A DNA stretch of 64,000 nt, taken from an uncultured Parabacteroides sp. Its GTDB lineage: Bacteria > Bacteroidota > Bacteroidia > Bacteroidales > Tannerellaceae. The DNA is taken from assembly GCF_902493135.1 (NCBI RefSeq), contig NZ_CABUOD010000017.1, forward strand, positions 31,062 to 95,061, in the 5' to 3' direction. The notes beneath the pieces were generated by a model. It had not been told where the DNA came from. It saw nothing but the letters and a program-made list of their open reading frames with translations, and did no database searches. Position numbers and translations under genes: made by a program. Positions 1 through 8,400 of the stretch are shown piece by piece (the stretch's first letter is position 1; each line of letters begins with the position of its first letter).

Positions 1-41
1 AATGTACCGGCCTGACCGAAGAAGAAATCCTTTCTTTATAG
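1..41 (+). CDS. 3' end of an unidentified upstream gene
   Basis: Reading in frame 3 gives twelve residues, CTGLTEEEILSL, followed by TAG at 39-41. The acidic amphipathic composition looks like a genuine protein C-terminus, and the other two frames do not look better. A short AT-rich inverted repeat (GATAAA/TTTATC) at about 60-75 follows and could be a weak terminator. Nothing more can be said about the product from the visible part. Confidence 0.35.
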   Translation, partial: CTGLTEEEILSL

Positions 42-183
42 AAAAGAAAACCGTACAAGGATAAAATTTTTATCTTATTTTTTATAGCCTCGAATATCTT
101 CATTGATTTTTGGGGCTTTTTTTGTCTCCTTCCCTAATGATGATTCAAAACAACCAATATTATATTAGATGATGAATGATGGA

Positions 184-1344
184 ATGAACAAACAAATCTG
201 TTTGCTATTCTTTTTCTTGCTGGCGGCTGTCTCGTGCAGCAGCGAGGCGGAACCGGTCGATTCGGTGGTGGCCAGCCGGACCGTGTTGATCTACCTGGCG
301 GGTGACAACAGCCTGTCGGACGAGGTCGGGCCGAAGACGGACGCATTGGTAGCCGGTTGGCACAATACGCGGGATAACTTGCTGATATACCGGGATAGCC
401 GTGATGAGGACGGTACGCCTTCACTCTTGAAAGTGGAGGGAGACGCGTTGCATCCGTATGTGAAAGTGGTGAAAGAATACCCTGAGTCTGACAGCGCTTC
501 GCCTGAAATTTTTGCGGAGGTGTTGCGCGATGTCACGACCGGCTATCCGGCTCCTTCATACGGCTTGCTTGTTTTCAGTCACGGCACGGGATGGTTGCCG
601 GAGGGCAGTTATACGCATCCGCGTTCCGGCGCCTCTTCTTTGCGCAGCATCATGGAGGATAACGGCCGCGAAATGGCAATAGCCGGTTTCGCAGCCGCCA
701 TTCCCGACGGGCAGTTCGATTTTATCGTGCTGGAAGCCTGTTTGATGGCGGGCGTGGAGGTGGCTTGCGAGTTGCGAGGCAAGGCGGATTATCTGCTGGC
801 TTCTCCGGCCGAGATCTTGAGTCCGGGCTTCACGCCCGTCTACCCGGCCGTGCTCGAAGCTTTGTTCAAACAGCCTGAAGCGGATCTGCTGGCGGTGGCG
901 GATAGTTATTACAGCCATTGTAACGACCTTGAGGCTCCTTACCGGAGCGCGACGGTGAGCGTGGTGCGGTTGGACAGGATGGATGAGTTGGCGGAGGCCA
1001 TGTGCAGGGTGTATGCCTGTATGGCGGATATACCGGAAGAATGGGTGCATGAGATACAGTGTTTCGACCGGTCGGAAAACCGGTTGTTTTTCGATATGGG
1101 TAGCCTGCTCGACCGTATGGAGGCTGAGGGCGGGACCGAAGTGAGGAGAGCTGCAACGGCTGCTCAAAGCGTCTTGTCCGGGACAGTCGCCAGCAAGGCG
1201 GCCACGCCTTTCTTTGTCGACATCCCGGTCCGTGCCTACAGCGGCCTGACGACCTATATCGAACAGCCAGCCTACCCTGCGCTGAACGCTGCCTGGCGGC
1301 AGACGTCGTGGAGTAAAAAAATGGGTAAAAGCTTTGCTATATGA
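184..1344 (+). CDS. Clostripain-like (family C11) cysteine peptidase lipoprotein
   Basis: The product resembles peptidase family C11, secreted cysteine peptidases that cleave after basic residues and often mature by self-cleavage. An upstream in-frame ATG at 169 exists, but 184 puts a short basic n-region (MNKQ) directly before the hydrophobic stretch and a lipobox ending AAVSC, so I prefer 184; lipidation would be on Cys18 from that start. The expected dyad is visible: His in LLVFSHGTGW (His133 from the 184 start) and Cys in FIVLEACLMAG (Cys186). About 386 residues is within the family range. It is followed after only 9 bases by an unknown gene on the same strand. The protein is probably anchored on the outer membrane or periplasmic side; its substrate cannot be inferred. 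Confidence 0.85.
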   Translation: MNKQICLLFFFLLAAVSCSSEAEPVDSVVASRTVLIYLAGDNSLSDEVGPKTDALVAGWHNTRDNLLIYRDSRDEDGTPSLLKVEGDALHPYVKVVKEYPESDSASPEIFAEVLRDVTTGYPAPSYGLLVFSHGTGWLPEGSYTHPRSGASSLRSIMEDNGREMAIAGFAAAIPDGQFDFIVLEACLMAGVEVACELRGKADYLLASPAEILSPGFTPVYPAVLEALFKQPEADLLAVADSYYSHCNDLEAPYRSATVSVVRLDRMDELAEAMCRVYACMADIPEEWVHEIQCFDRSENRLFFDMGSLLDRMEAEGGTEVRRAATAAQSVLSGTVASKAATPFFVDIPVRAYSGLTTYIEQPAYPALNAAWRQTSWSKKMGKSFAI

Positions 1345-1353
1345 TTTCACTCC

Positions 1354-1911
1354 ATGATCCGGCCTTTTTTAAGACCGGCTGTGAAGGGTATCGGGCGGCG
1401 GACCTATCCGCCCGGTACCTGTTTCATGAAAAAATTATTGAAAGAGATGCGCTCGCTGTTTGGCGATGCTCCTACTTGCGACTCGTTCGACGAGAAGTTG
1501 TTAACCCTCGATGCCGCCATGCGCGAAAAATGCCGCCTTGACCTCTGCCGCCTCGCTTTCGGCTATTACGACAAGCTGCCGCCCGCCTACCGCCGTTTTA
1601 CGGACAAGTACCTGAAACATGACCGCTACCTGTATACGGACTATCTGGCCTGTCATACGGCCATGTCCCGTCTGCGTTATCCGCTTCATCACCCGGATAT
1701 GTGGATCGCCGTCCTTCATGTCCTTGAAAATGCCGATCGGCGGGGACGTGTCTTTTATCATCATCTGGCATCCTGCCTGCTGATTGCCTTCGGGTATCCG
1801 TGTAAACTGAACACCCTTGGGGAAAAGATCGCCCGTGCCGTTCCCGATGCCGAAACTGTCCGCGATTTCCTGGAACTGGTGGCAATCGTCCGGCTTGACG
1901 GGAAAGATTAA
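1354..1911 (+). CDS. Hypothetical protein
   Basis: I do not recognise this protein. It has up to 185 residues, is rich in Arg, Leu, Tyr and Cys, and has no signal peptide or clear membrane segment. The first 24 residues are low-confidence: an internal ATG at 1426 (MKKLLKEMRSLFG) gives a more natural start and a 161-residue protein. The body reads as helical, with Tyr/His-rich stretches such as FGYYDKLPPAYRRFTDKYL. It begins 9 bases after the C11 peptidase stop and may be co-transcribed with it. A Bacteroidetes-restricted family of unknown function is the likeliest identity. Confidence 0.6.
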   Translation: MIRPFLRPAVKGIGRRTYPPGTCFMKKLLKEMRSLFGDAPTCDSFDEKLLTLDAAMREKCRLDLCRLAFGYYDKLPPAYRRFTDKYLKHDRYLYTDYLACHTAMSRLRYPLHHPDMWIAVLHVLENADRRGRVFYHHLASCLLIAFGYPCKLNTLGEKIARAVPDAETVRDFLELVAIVRLDGKD

Positions 1912-2040
1912 GAAAAGATAAAGAATGACGTTTTCGGGTATCCGTATATTCCGGATGGAATGAACGTTTTTTTGTTTAATGGGTTTGTATTCATTTATTT
2001 ACGATTCGATCTACGGATGTTTCGGCTCTTGGGGCGGCTC

Positions 2041-2048
2041 TACCTTTG
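2041..2048 (+). promoter_or_regulatory. Bacteroidetes -7 promoter box upstream of the HU-like gene
   Basis: TACCTTTG fits the Bacteroidetes -7 consensus TAnnTTTG and lies 47 bases before the ATG of the HU-like gene. The -33 element is poor; TTG-like bases occur about 15-20 bases upstream. Confidence 0.5.
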
Positions 2049-2095
2049 CATTGTGTTCGATAACGGACATATAATCTTTTAAATATTCAAATGTT

Positions 2096-2536
2096 ATGGC
2101 ACAAGGATTTAAGTTAGTGCTGCGACCCAGCCAGCCGGGCGTCAAAGATTCGGAAAAAAAGTATTACGCAGTATCCAAAAACACAGGATTCTCGGATCTG
2201 AAGCATCTCTGCAAGATGATCGCAGCAAGAAGCACTGTCTCCAGCGCGGATGTGAAAGCCGTATTGGACAACCTGAATTTTGTATTGGACATGGAATTGC
2301 AGGCAGGGCGTATCGTCCAGTTGGGTGAATTCGGGAATTTCCGCATTTCGGTCAGCAGCGAAGGAGTGGCGGATGAAAAGGACTTTGACAACAGCATGCT
2401 TCGTGCTCCTAAAGTCATCTTTACACCTGGCAGCGAACTGCGCGAAACAAAGAAGACGTTGGATTTTACAAAGATCACACCGGAGACGGTAGCCGGCGGT
2501 TCCGGGGGCGAGGAGGAGAGACCGGGGGAACTCTAA
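2096..2536 (+). CDS. HU/IHF-like DNA-binding protein (Bacteroidetes long form)
   Basis: This 146-residue protein matches the Bacteroidetes HU-like family. That family has an N-terminal strand extension, then an HU core with the LGEFGNFRISV beta segment (about residues 75-85), and a charged tail. It should bind DNA as a dimer and bend it. The C-terminus is Gly/Glu-rich and probably disordered. It heads a three-gene run with a small membrane protein and an M15 peptidase. In Bacteroidales genomes the same kind of HU-like gene is commonly found beside lysis-type genes (small membrane peptide plus amidase or peptidase), so a chromosomally fixed phage-derived module is plausible. Its own promoter box is at 2041. 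Confidence 0.8.
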   Translation: MAQGFKLVLRPSQPGVKDSEKKYYAVSKNTGFSDLKHLCKMIAARSTVSSADVKAVLDNLNFVLDMELQAGRIVQLGEFGNFRISVSSEGVADEKDFDNSMLRAPKVIFTPGSELRETKKTLDFTKITPETVAGGSGGEEERPGEL

Positions 2537-2574
2537 AGAATTAAAAATTAAAAATTAAAAATTAAAAAATAGAG
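2537..2574 (+). repeat. AATTAAAA-type octamer repeat at gene boundary
   Basis: Four near-perfect copies of an AATTAAAA unit start at the HU stop codon and end just before the next ATG. Related units in the same sense orientation occur at 13437, 26080, 50553 and 54876. Confidence 0.7.
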
Positions 2575-2575
2575 G

Positions 2576-2773
2576 ATGAAGGGGGTGACGGTTCAGTTGG
2601 TGATGGCAATTCTGCTTGTTGTGGGCGGGATTGTCCTGATCTTCTCCGGGTTCTGGGTGGCGCCGGAAGGAGAGATACATAACAGTGTGTTGGTCGCTTT
2701 CGGGGAGGTGAGCACTTTTGCGGGAGCCTTGTTCGGAGTGGACTATTCGTATAAATTGAAAATTAGAAATTGA
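2576..2773 (+). CDS. Small holin-like membrane protein
   Basis: A 65-residue protein with two hydrophobic segments (about residues 7-28, rich in V/I/L/G, and 38-56) separated by a short acidic loop, and a basic tail (YKLKIRN). Size, topology and position between an HU-like gene and an M15 peptidase resemble the small membrane proteins of phage lysis modules, but I see no family-defining motif. It could also be a simple inner-membrane regulator. The last codons and the stop lie in the AT-rich repeat-like sequence that separates the genes here. Confidence 0.55.
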   Translation: MKGVTVQLVMAILLVVGGIVLIFSGFWVAPEGEIHNSVLVAFGEVSTFAGALFGVDYSYKLKIRN

Positions 2774-2795
2774 ACATTGAAAATAAATAACAAGA

Positions 2796-3248
2796 ATGGA
2801 AAGATCGTTGACAGCAAAGGAGCGTGCCTGGCGTGCCAAACATCCGGATTGGATAAGCGACCATTTTTATATGGGGGAATTTGAATATAGCGCGGTTGCC
2901 GTGGCGAACGGCTTGGACAATAAACCTGTGCCCGATGCACAAAAGGCAATCCGCCATATGGTGAAGAATCTGCTGGAACCGTTGCGCAAGAAATCGGGAC
3001 TGCCGATCTTCATATCGAGCGGCTATCGATGCCCCGAACTGAACCTGCTTGTCGGGGGTGTACTCGACTCGCAGCATCTGACGGGAGAGGCCGTCGATAT
3101 TTTTACGGGAGGGAGCGCCCGCTTACTGGAAATACTGGAAGAAGAGCATCTGAACTTTGACCAGGCTATCTTTTACAGACGTAAGAAGTTTATGCATCTG
3201 TCACTGAAATTGAAAGGAAAAAATCGTCGTCAAACAATCATTATATGA
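2796..3248 (+). CDS. M15A-family peptidase (endolysin-like)
   Basis: This 150-residue protein has the zinc ligands of the M15A D-Ala-D-Ala carboxypeptidase family: SSGYRCP, then His94 and Asp101 in SQHLTGEAVD, and a last His134 in KFMHLSLK. There is no signal peptide, so it is either cytoplasmic until released (as phage endolysins are) or exported by another route. It lies 22 bases after the small membrane protein, which supports a holin/endolysin pair. The expected reaction is hydrolysis of peptide cross-bridges or stem peptides in peptidoglycan. The downstream neighbour is convergent. Confidence 0.8.
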   Translation: MERSLTAKERAWRAKHPDWISDHFYMGEFEYSAVAVANGLDNKPVPDAQKAIRHMVKNLLEPLRKKSGLPIFISSGYRCPELNLLVGGVLDSQHLTGEAVDIFTGGSARLLEILEEEHLNFDQAIFYRRKKFMHLSLKLKGKNRRQTIII

Positions 3249-3372
3249 AACATCCGGTATATCAGAAAATAAAGAATGTGTGGGCTTTTATCCATGTTGC
3301 CGTCCGTGCATTGTACTACATTTTTCATGGGAAATAACCCTGTATGGCGTACGTCGGTCCGGCCGGGTAAGG

Positions 3373-4209
3373 TCAGCTCAACGTACGCCTGTAGTTCATC
3401 GGGGAGATACCGGTGTGCTTCTTGAAATACCGGCCGAAAAACGACTGGTCCGGGAATTGCAACCGGTTCGCTATTTCCTGTATGCTCAGCTCCGTCGATT
3501 GGAGCAAGGCTTTGATTTCGAGGATAACATGGCGGTCGATGATGTTCTTGGCTGTGGTGCCGGATACGTTCTGCACGACGGAAGACAGGTAGCGCGGGGT
3601 TATGAACAGTTTGGCGGCATAGAAAGAGACTTCCCGTTGGGTCATGCAATGGGCGTGTATCAACCGGATGAAGTGTTTGAAGAGTTCTTCCTGGCGGTTC
3701 GGGCCGTCGGGCTTCTTCTGTAAAAAGAGGTGCTGGGTTTTGTCGTAAAAATCCAGCAGGAAGTTTTGTACATAGTTTTTGAATATTTGCAAGCGGAAGC
3801 TGTTTTCACGGTCCTTGTACAGGTCTTCCATCGCAAGTGTCAGGCCGACGAGTGGTTTGACGCGCTCTTCCGGAACGATGATACAGGGATGTTCTTTCAG
3901 GAAATGGAAGAACGATGGGTCGAGCCGGGAGGTGATTTCCTCGAATAGCGTCTTGGAGAAATCGACGTAGGAAGCAGTGAAATCAGGGCTGATATGCGTG
4001 CTGTTGACAATAGAACCGGGAAGGAGTACGAGCTGGGTGTTCTCCACGATCTCGTATGCTTGCAGGTCGATCTCGAGGCGTGCCGTTCCGTGATGGCAGA
4101 AGAAGATCGTGGCTCCTTCCAGTTTGGCAATCTGATTGACGGGGATGTTTATCCGTTCATTCGTGCCGGCAATGAACGGATCCTGTTCAGGTAAGCGTAC
4201 TATTTTCAT
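3373..4209 (-). CDS. AraC-family transcriptional regulator
   Basis: A 278-residue protein with an N-terminal cupin-like sensing half and a C-terminal AraC double helix-turn-helix (about residues 180-275), including the typical LSIQEIANRLQFPDQSFFGRYFKKHTGISPMNYR region. It is divergent from the RND efflux operon with about 150 bases between the start codons, so it is the obvious candidate regulator of that operon. The ligand is unknown. The terminal FGRYFKKHTGISP segment is canonical, so the family assignment is firm while the regulatory target is inferred from position. Confidence 0.88.
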   Translation of the reverse strand: MKIVRLPEQDPFIAGTNERINIPVNQIAKLEGATIFFCHHGTARLEIDLQAYEIVENTQLVLLPGSIVNSTHISPDFTASYVDFSKTLFEEITSRLDPSFFHFLKEHPCIIVPEERVKPLVGLTLAMEDLYKDRENSFRLQIFKNYVQNFLLDFYDKTQHLFLQKKPDGPNRQEELFKHFIRLIHAHCMTQREVSFYAAKLFITPRYLSSVVQNVSGTTAKNIIDRHVILEIKALLQSTELSIQEIANRLQFPDQSFFGRYFKKHTGISPMNYRRTLS

Positions 4210-4324
4210 GTTTATTTCTGTTTTGGAACAAAAGTAATGAACTTTCTCCGGTGTATGCGAAAAATGTTCCGGTTTTGAACAATATGGGCTAACTCTTGAA
4301 CTCTGCTGCTGGGCAAATCACCTT

Positions 4325-4332
4325 TACCTTTG
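4325..4332 (+). promoter_or_regulatory. -7 box of the RND efflux operon promoter
   Basis: TACCTTTG matches the Bacteroidetes -7 consensus. It overlaps a TTG at 4330 that could otherwise be read as a start codon, so transcription should begin downstream of that TTG, which supports ATG starts near 4354-4363 for the next gene. No clear -33 box at the right spacing, which would suit an activator-dependent promoter. Confidence 0.5.
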
Positions 4333-4362
4333 CCGCGAATTAAAGATTGGAAAATGATAATG

Positions 4363-5469
4363 ATGAACAAAAGATGGATGCAACTTTTAGGTATTATCAG
4401 TTGCGCAGTGTTAGCGGTGTCTTGCAAGCAAGCGCCATCGGTACAAATGGAAGCGGAGTATGCGGTATTGCAGGTACAGCCTTCCGACAAGGTAATCTCC
4501 ACTACTTATTCGGCGACAATCCGCGGGCGGCAGGATATCGACATCTATCCGCAAGTATCGGGCTTTATAACTAAACTATGTGTAGAGGAAGGGCAGGCGG
4601 TCCGTCGAGGGCAAGTGCTGTTCGTGATCGATCAGGTGCCCTACCGGGCAGCTTTGCAGACTGCGGAGGCAAATGTGGAGGCCGCTACGGCTTCGCTGGC
4701 GACAGCCAAGCTGACTTACGACAGCAAAAAGGAACTTCGTGCCCGTAACGTGGTTTCCGATTTCGACCTGAAAACCGCCGAGAATAGTTGGTTAAGCGCC
4801 AAAGCGCAATTGGCCCAGATGAAGGCCCAGGAACTGAGTGCCCGCAACAACCTCTCTTATACGGAGGTGAAGAGCCCGTGCGACGGAGTGGTCGGGACTT
4901 TGCCTTATCGCGTCGGAGCGTTGGTGAGTGCCGGCTTGCCGCAGCCGCTGACTACGGTTTCGGACAACTCGGATATGTATGTGTATTTTTCGATGACAGA
5001 GAACCAGTTGCTTGCCCTGACGCGGCAATATGGTTCGAAAAACGAAGCCTTGAAAGAGATGCCGGAGGTGGAATTGAAGTTGAACGACCAATCGGTGTAT
5101 GAAGAAAAAGGAAAGATCGAGACCATCAGCGGCGTAGTCGACCGGAATACCGGAACAGCCAGCCTCCGGGCCGTGTTCCCGAACGAAAAAGGGTTGTTGT
5201 ATAGCGGAACCTCGGGGAATGTCGTCTTGCCAGTTTCCAAGAAGGGAAGCCTGGTCATTCCGCAGTCTGTCACATTCGAAATACAGGATCAGGTGTATGT
5301 CTATAAGGTAGTGGACGGCAAGGCGCAGTCTGTTCCCGTCAGTGTGACTCGCGTGAACGGTGGCCGGGAGTATATCGTAGACAACGGATTGCAAGCCGGC
5401 GACGTGATTGTAGCGGAAGGCGTCGGCCTGCTGCGTGAAGGAACTCCTGTTAAAGTGAAACAAAACTAA
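4363..5469 (+). CDS. RND efflux periplasmic adaptor (membrane fusion lipoprotein)
   Basis: This is an AcrA/MexA-type adaptor linking an inner-membrane RND pump to an outer-membrane channel. ATG at 4363 (MNKRWMQLLG) gives a lipoprotein signal with lipobox LAVSC; ATGs at 4354 and 4360 are alternatives. Visible elements are the biotinyl-lipoyl-like half motifs (DIYPQVSGFI...EGQAVRRGQVLF), an alpha-helical hairpin rich in Ala/Gln/Lys (about residues 90-150), the second lipoyl half (SPCDGVVGTL), and beta-barrel and membrane-proximal domains ending GLLREGTPVKV. The permease gene starts 9 bases after the stop, so the two are co-transcribed. Substrates are likely amphiphiles such as bile salts or drugs, an inference from the family. 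Confidence 0.9.
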   Translation: MNKRWMQLLGIISCAVLAVSCKQAPSVQMEAEYAVLQVQPSDKVISTTYSATIRGRQDIDIYPQVSGFITKLCVEEGQAVRRGQVLFVIDQVPYRAALQTAEANVEAATASLATAKLTYDSKKELRARNVVSDFDLKTAENSWLSAKAQLAQMKAQELSARNNLSYTEVKSPCDGVVGTLPYRVGALVSAGLPQPLTTVSDNSDMYVYFSMTENQLLALTRQYGSKNEALKEMPEVELKLNDQSVYEEKGKIETISGVVDRNTGTASLRAVFPNEKGLLYSGTSGNVVLPVSKKGSLVIPQSVTFEIQDQVYVYKVVDGKAQSVPVSVTRVNGGREYIVDNGLQAGDVIVAEGVGLLREGTPVKVKQN

Positions 5470-5478
5470 GAGAAGAAA

Positions 5479-8400
5479 ATGAATTTAAGAACCTTTATAG
5501 AACGCCCCATCCTGTCGGCTGTCATCTCTATTTCGATAGTCGTTGTGGGCATTATCGGGCTTTTTACATTGCCCGTAGAACAATATCCCGACATTGCCCC
5601 GCCTACGATACAGGTGAGTACGACTTATTTCGGGGCGAGTGCGGAAACCTTGCTGAAGAGTGTCGTCGCCCCGTTGGAAGAGGCGATAAACGGTGTGGAA
5701 GATATGACATATATGACTTCGTCGGCCTCTAACGCGGGTACGGTCAGCATTACCGTTTACTTCAAGCAGGGGACGGACCCGGATATGGCAGCCGTCAACG
5801 TGCAGAACCGTGTGTCGAAGGCTACCGGCCAGTTGCCGGCCGAGGTGACGCAGGTCGGTATCACGACTTCAAAGCGGCAGACCAGTATCTTGCAGATGTT
5901 TTCGCTGCACAGCCCGGACGACTCGTACGACGAGAAGTTCCTGTCCAATTATATCAGCATCAACCTGAAACCGTCCATCCTCCGTATACAGGGGGTCGGC
6001 GACATGATGATCATGGGAGGCGACTACAGCATGCGTATCTGGATGAAGCCGGATGTGATGGCCCAGTACAAACTGATTCCTTCGGACGTGACGCAGGTGC
6101 TCGCCGAGCAGAACATCGAGTCGGCAACCGGATCGTTTGGCGAGAATTCGGACGAAACTTACCAGTACACCATGAAGTATAAGGGACGTCTGATCACACC
6201 CGAAGAGTTCGGCGAGATCGTGATCCGTTCGACCGAGGACGGTGAAGTCTTGAAACTGAAAACGATCGCCGATATAGAGATGGGTGAAGAATCTTACGCT
6301 TACCACGGCGGCATGGACGGCCATCCCGGTATTTCCTGTATGATCTTCCAGACGGCCGGTTCGAACGCAACGGAGGTAAACCAGAATATCGACGCTTTCC
6401 TGGACGAAGCGCGGAAAGATTTGCCTAAGGGCATGGAACTGACTCAGGTGATGAGTTCCAACGACTTCCTGTTCGCCTCTATCCACGAGGTGGTGAAGAC
6501 CTTGTTCGAAGCCATCCTGTTGGTAATCCTGGTGGTGTATGTGTTCTTGCAGGATATCCGTTCGACGGTGATCCCGTTGGTGGGAATCGTGGTTTCGCTG
6601 ATCGGTACGTTTGCGTTCATGTCGATCGCCGGGTTCAGCATCAACCTGATTACCTTGTTTGCGTTGGTATTGGTGATCGGAACCGTGGTGGACGATGCGA
6701 TTGTCGTCGTCGAGGCGGTGCAGGCACGCTTCGATGTCGGATACCGCTCTTCCTATATGGCCAGTATCGACGCGATGAAGGGGATCAGCAATGCCGTTAT
6801 CACCTCTTCGCTGGTGTTTATGGCGGTGTTTATCCCGGTTTCGTTCATGAGCGGGACTTCGGGAACGTTTTATACTCAGTTCGGACTGACGATGGCGGTG
6901 GCTGTCGGTATATCGGCCGTCAACGCGCTGACGTTAAGTCCGGCACTCTGCGCCCTTTTACTCAAACCCTATATCAACGAAGACGGTACGCAGAACAATA
7001 ACTTTGCCGCCCGTTTCCGAAAAGCCTTTAATGCTGCATTCGACTCGATGGTCGAGAAGTATAAGAAGGGAGTCCTGTTCTTTATCAAACGGAAGTGGAT
7101 GGTCTGGTCGCTGCTTGCCTGCTCGGTCGTGCTGTTGGCATTCCTGATGAACACGACGAAAACGAGTTTGGTGCCCGATGAAGACCAGGGTGTCGTCTTT
7201 GTAAATGTCAGTACGGCTGCCGGTAGCTCGTTAAAGACGACAGACGATGTGATGAAACGTATCGAACAGCGTTTGGAGGGCATCCCGCAGGTATTGCACG
7301 TCCAGAAAGTCTCCGGTTACGGTCTGCTGGCCGGACAGGGAAACTCTTTCGGCATGTTGATCCTGAAACTGAAACCGTGGGACGAACGCACGGGCAAGGG
7401 GGAAGATGTGCAAGCTGTTATCGGACAAGTCTACGGCATGACGGCGGACATAAAGGACGCCAGTGTCTTCGCGATCTCTCCGGGAATGATCCCCGGTTAT
7501 GGTATGGGTAACGCGTTGGAATTGCACATGCAGGATAAGCAAGGCGGCGATATCGGTACGTTCTTCACGACGACACAGCAATATTTGGGGGCACTGAACC
7601 GGCGTCCTGAAATCTCGATGGCTTACTCCACTTTTGATGTCCGTTATCCGCAATGGACCGTGGAAATCGATGCCTCGAAGTGCAAGCGTGCCGGGATAAC
7701 GCCGGATGCGGTGCTCAGCACGTTGTCGGGTTACTATGGAGGACAATATGTCTCTAACTTCAACCGTTTCTCCAAAGTGTACAAAGTGATGATACAAGCC
7801 GATCCGAAATACCGTGTCGACGAGGCTTCCCTGGATAACATCTTCGTGCGCATGGCCAATGGGGAAATGTCACCGCTCAGTCAGTTCGTGACACTGACAC
7901 GCAGTTACGGTGCGGAATCGCTGAGCCGTTTCAATATGTACAACTCCATAGCCGTGAATGCGATGCCGGCGGAAGGCTACAGTACCGGCGATGCCATCCG
8001 TGCCGTACAGGAGACAGCCGGGCAGGCCCTTCCGAAAGGCTACGGTTATGATTTCGGAGGAATCACGCGTGAAGAGAACACGCAGAGCAATACGACCATC
8101 GTCATCTTCGGTATTTGCTTCCTCATGATCTATCTGATCCTGAGCGCGCTTTACGAAAGTTTCCTGATCCCGTTCGCGGTATTGCTGGCTGTCCCGTTCG
8201 GCCTGACCGGATCTTTCCTTTTTGCCAAGATGATGGGCTTGGAGAATAATATATACTTGCAGACAGGTCTGATCATGCTGATCGGCTTGCTCGCCAAGAC
8301 CGCCATTCTGCTGACGGAATATGCTACCGAGCGCCGTAAAGCCGGCATGAGCCTGACCTCTGCCGCTCTTTCAGCTGCTAAAGCCCGTTTGCGCCCGATC

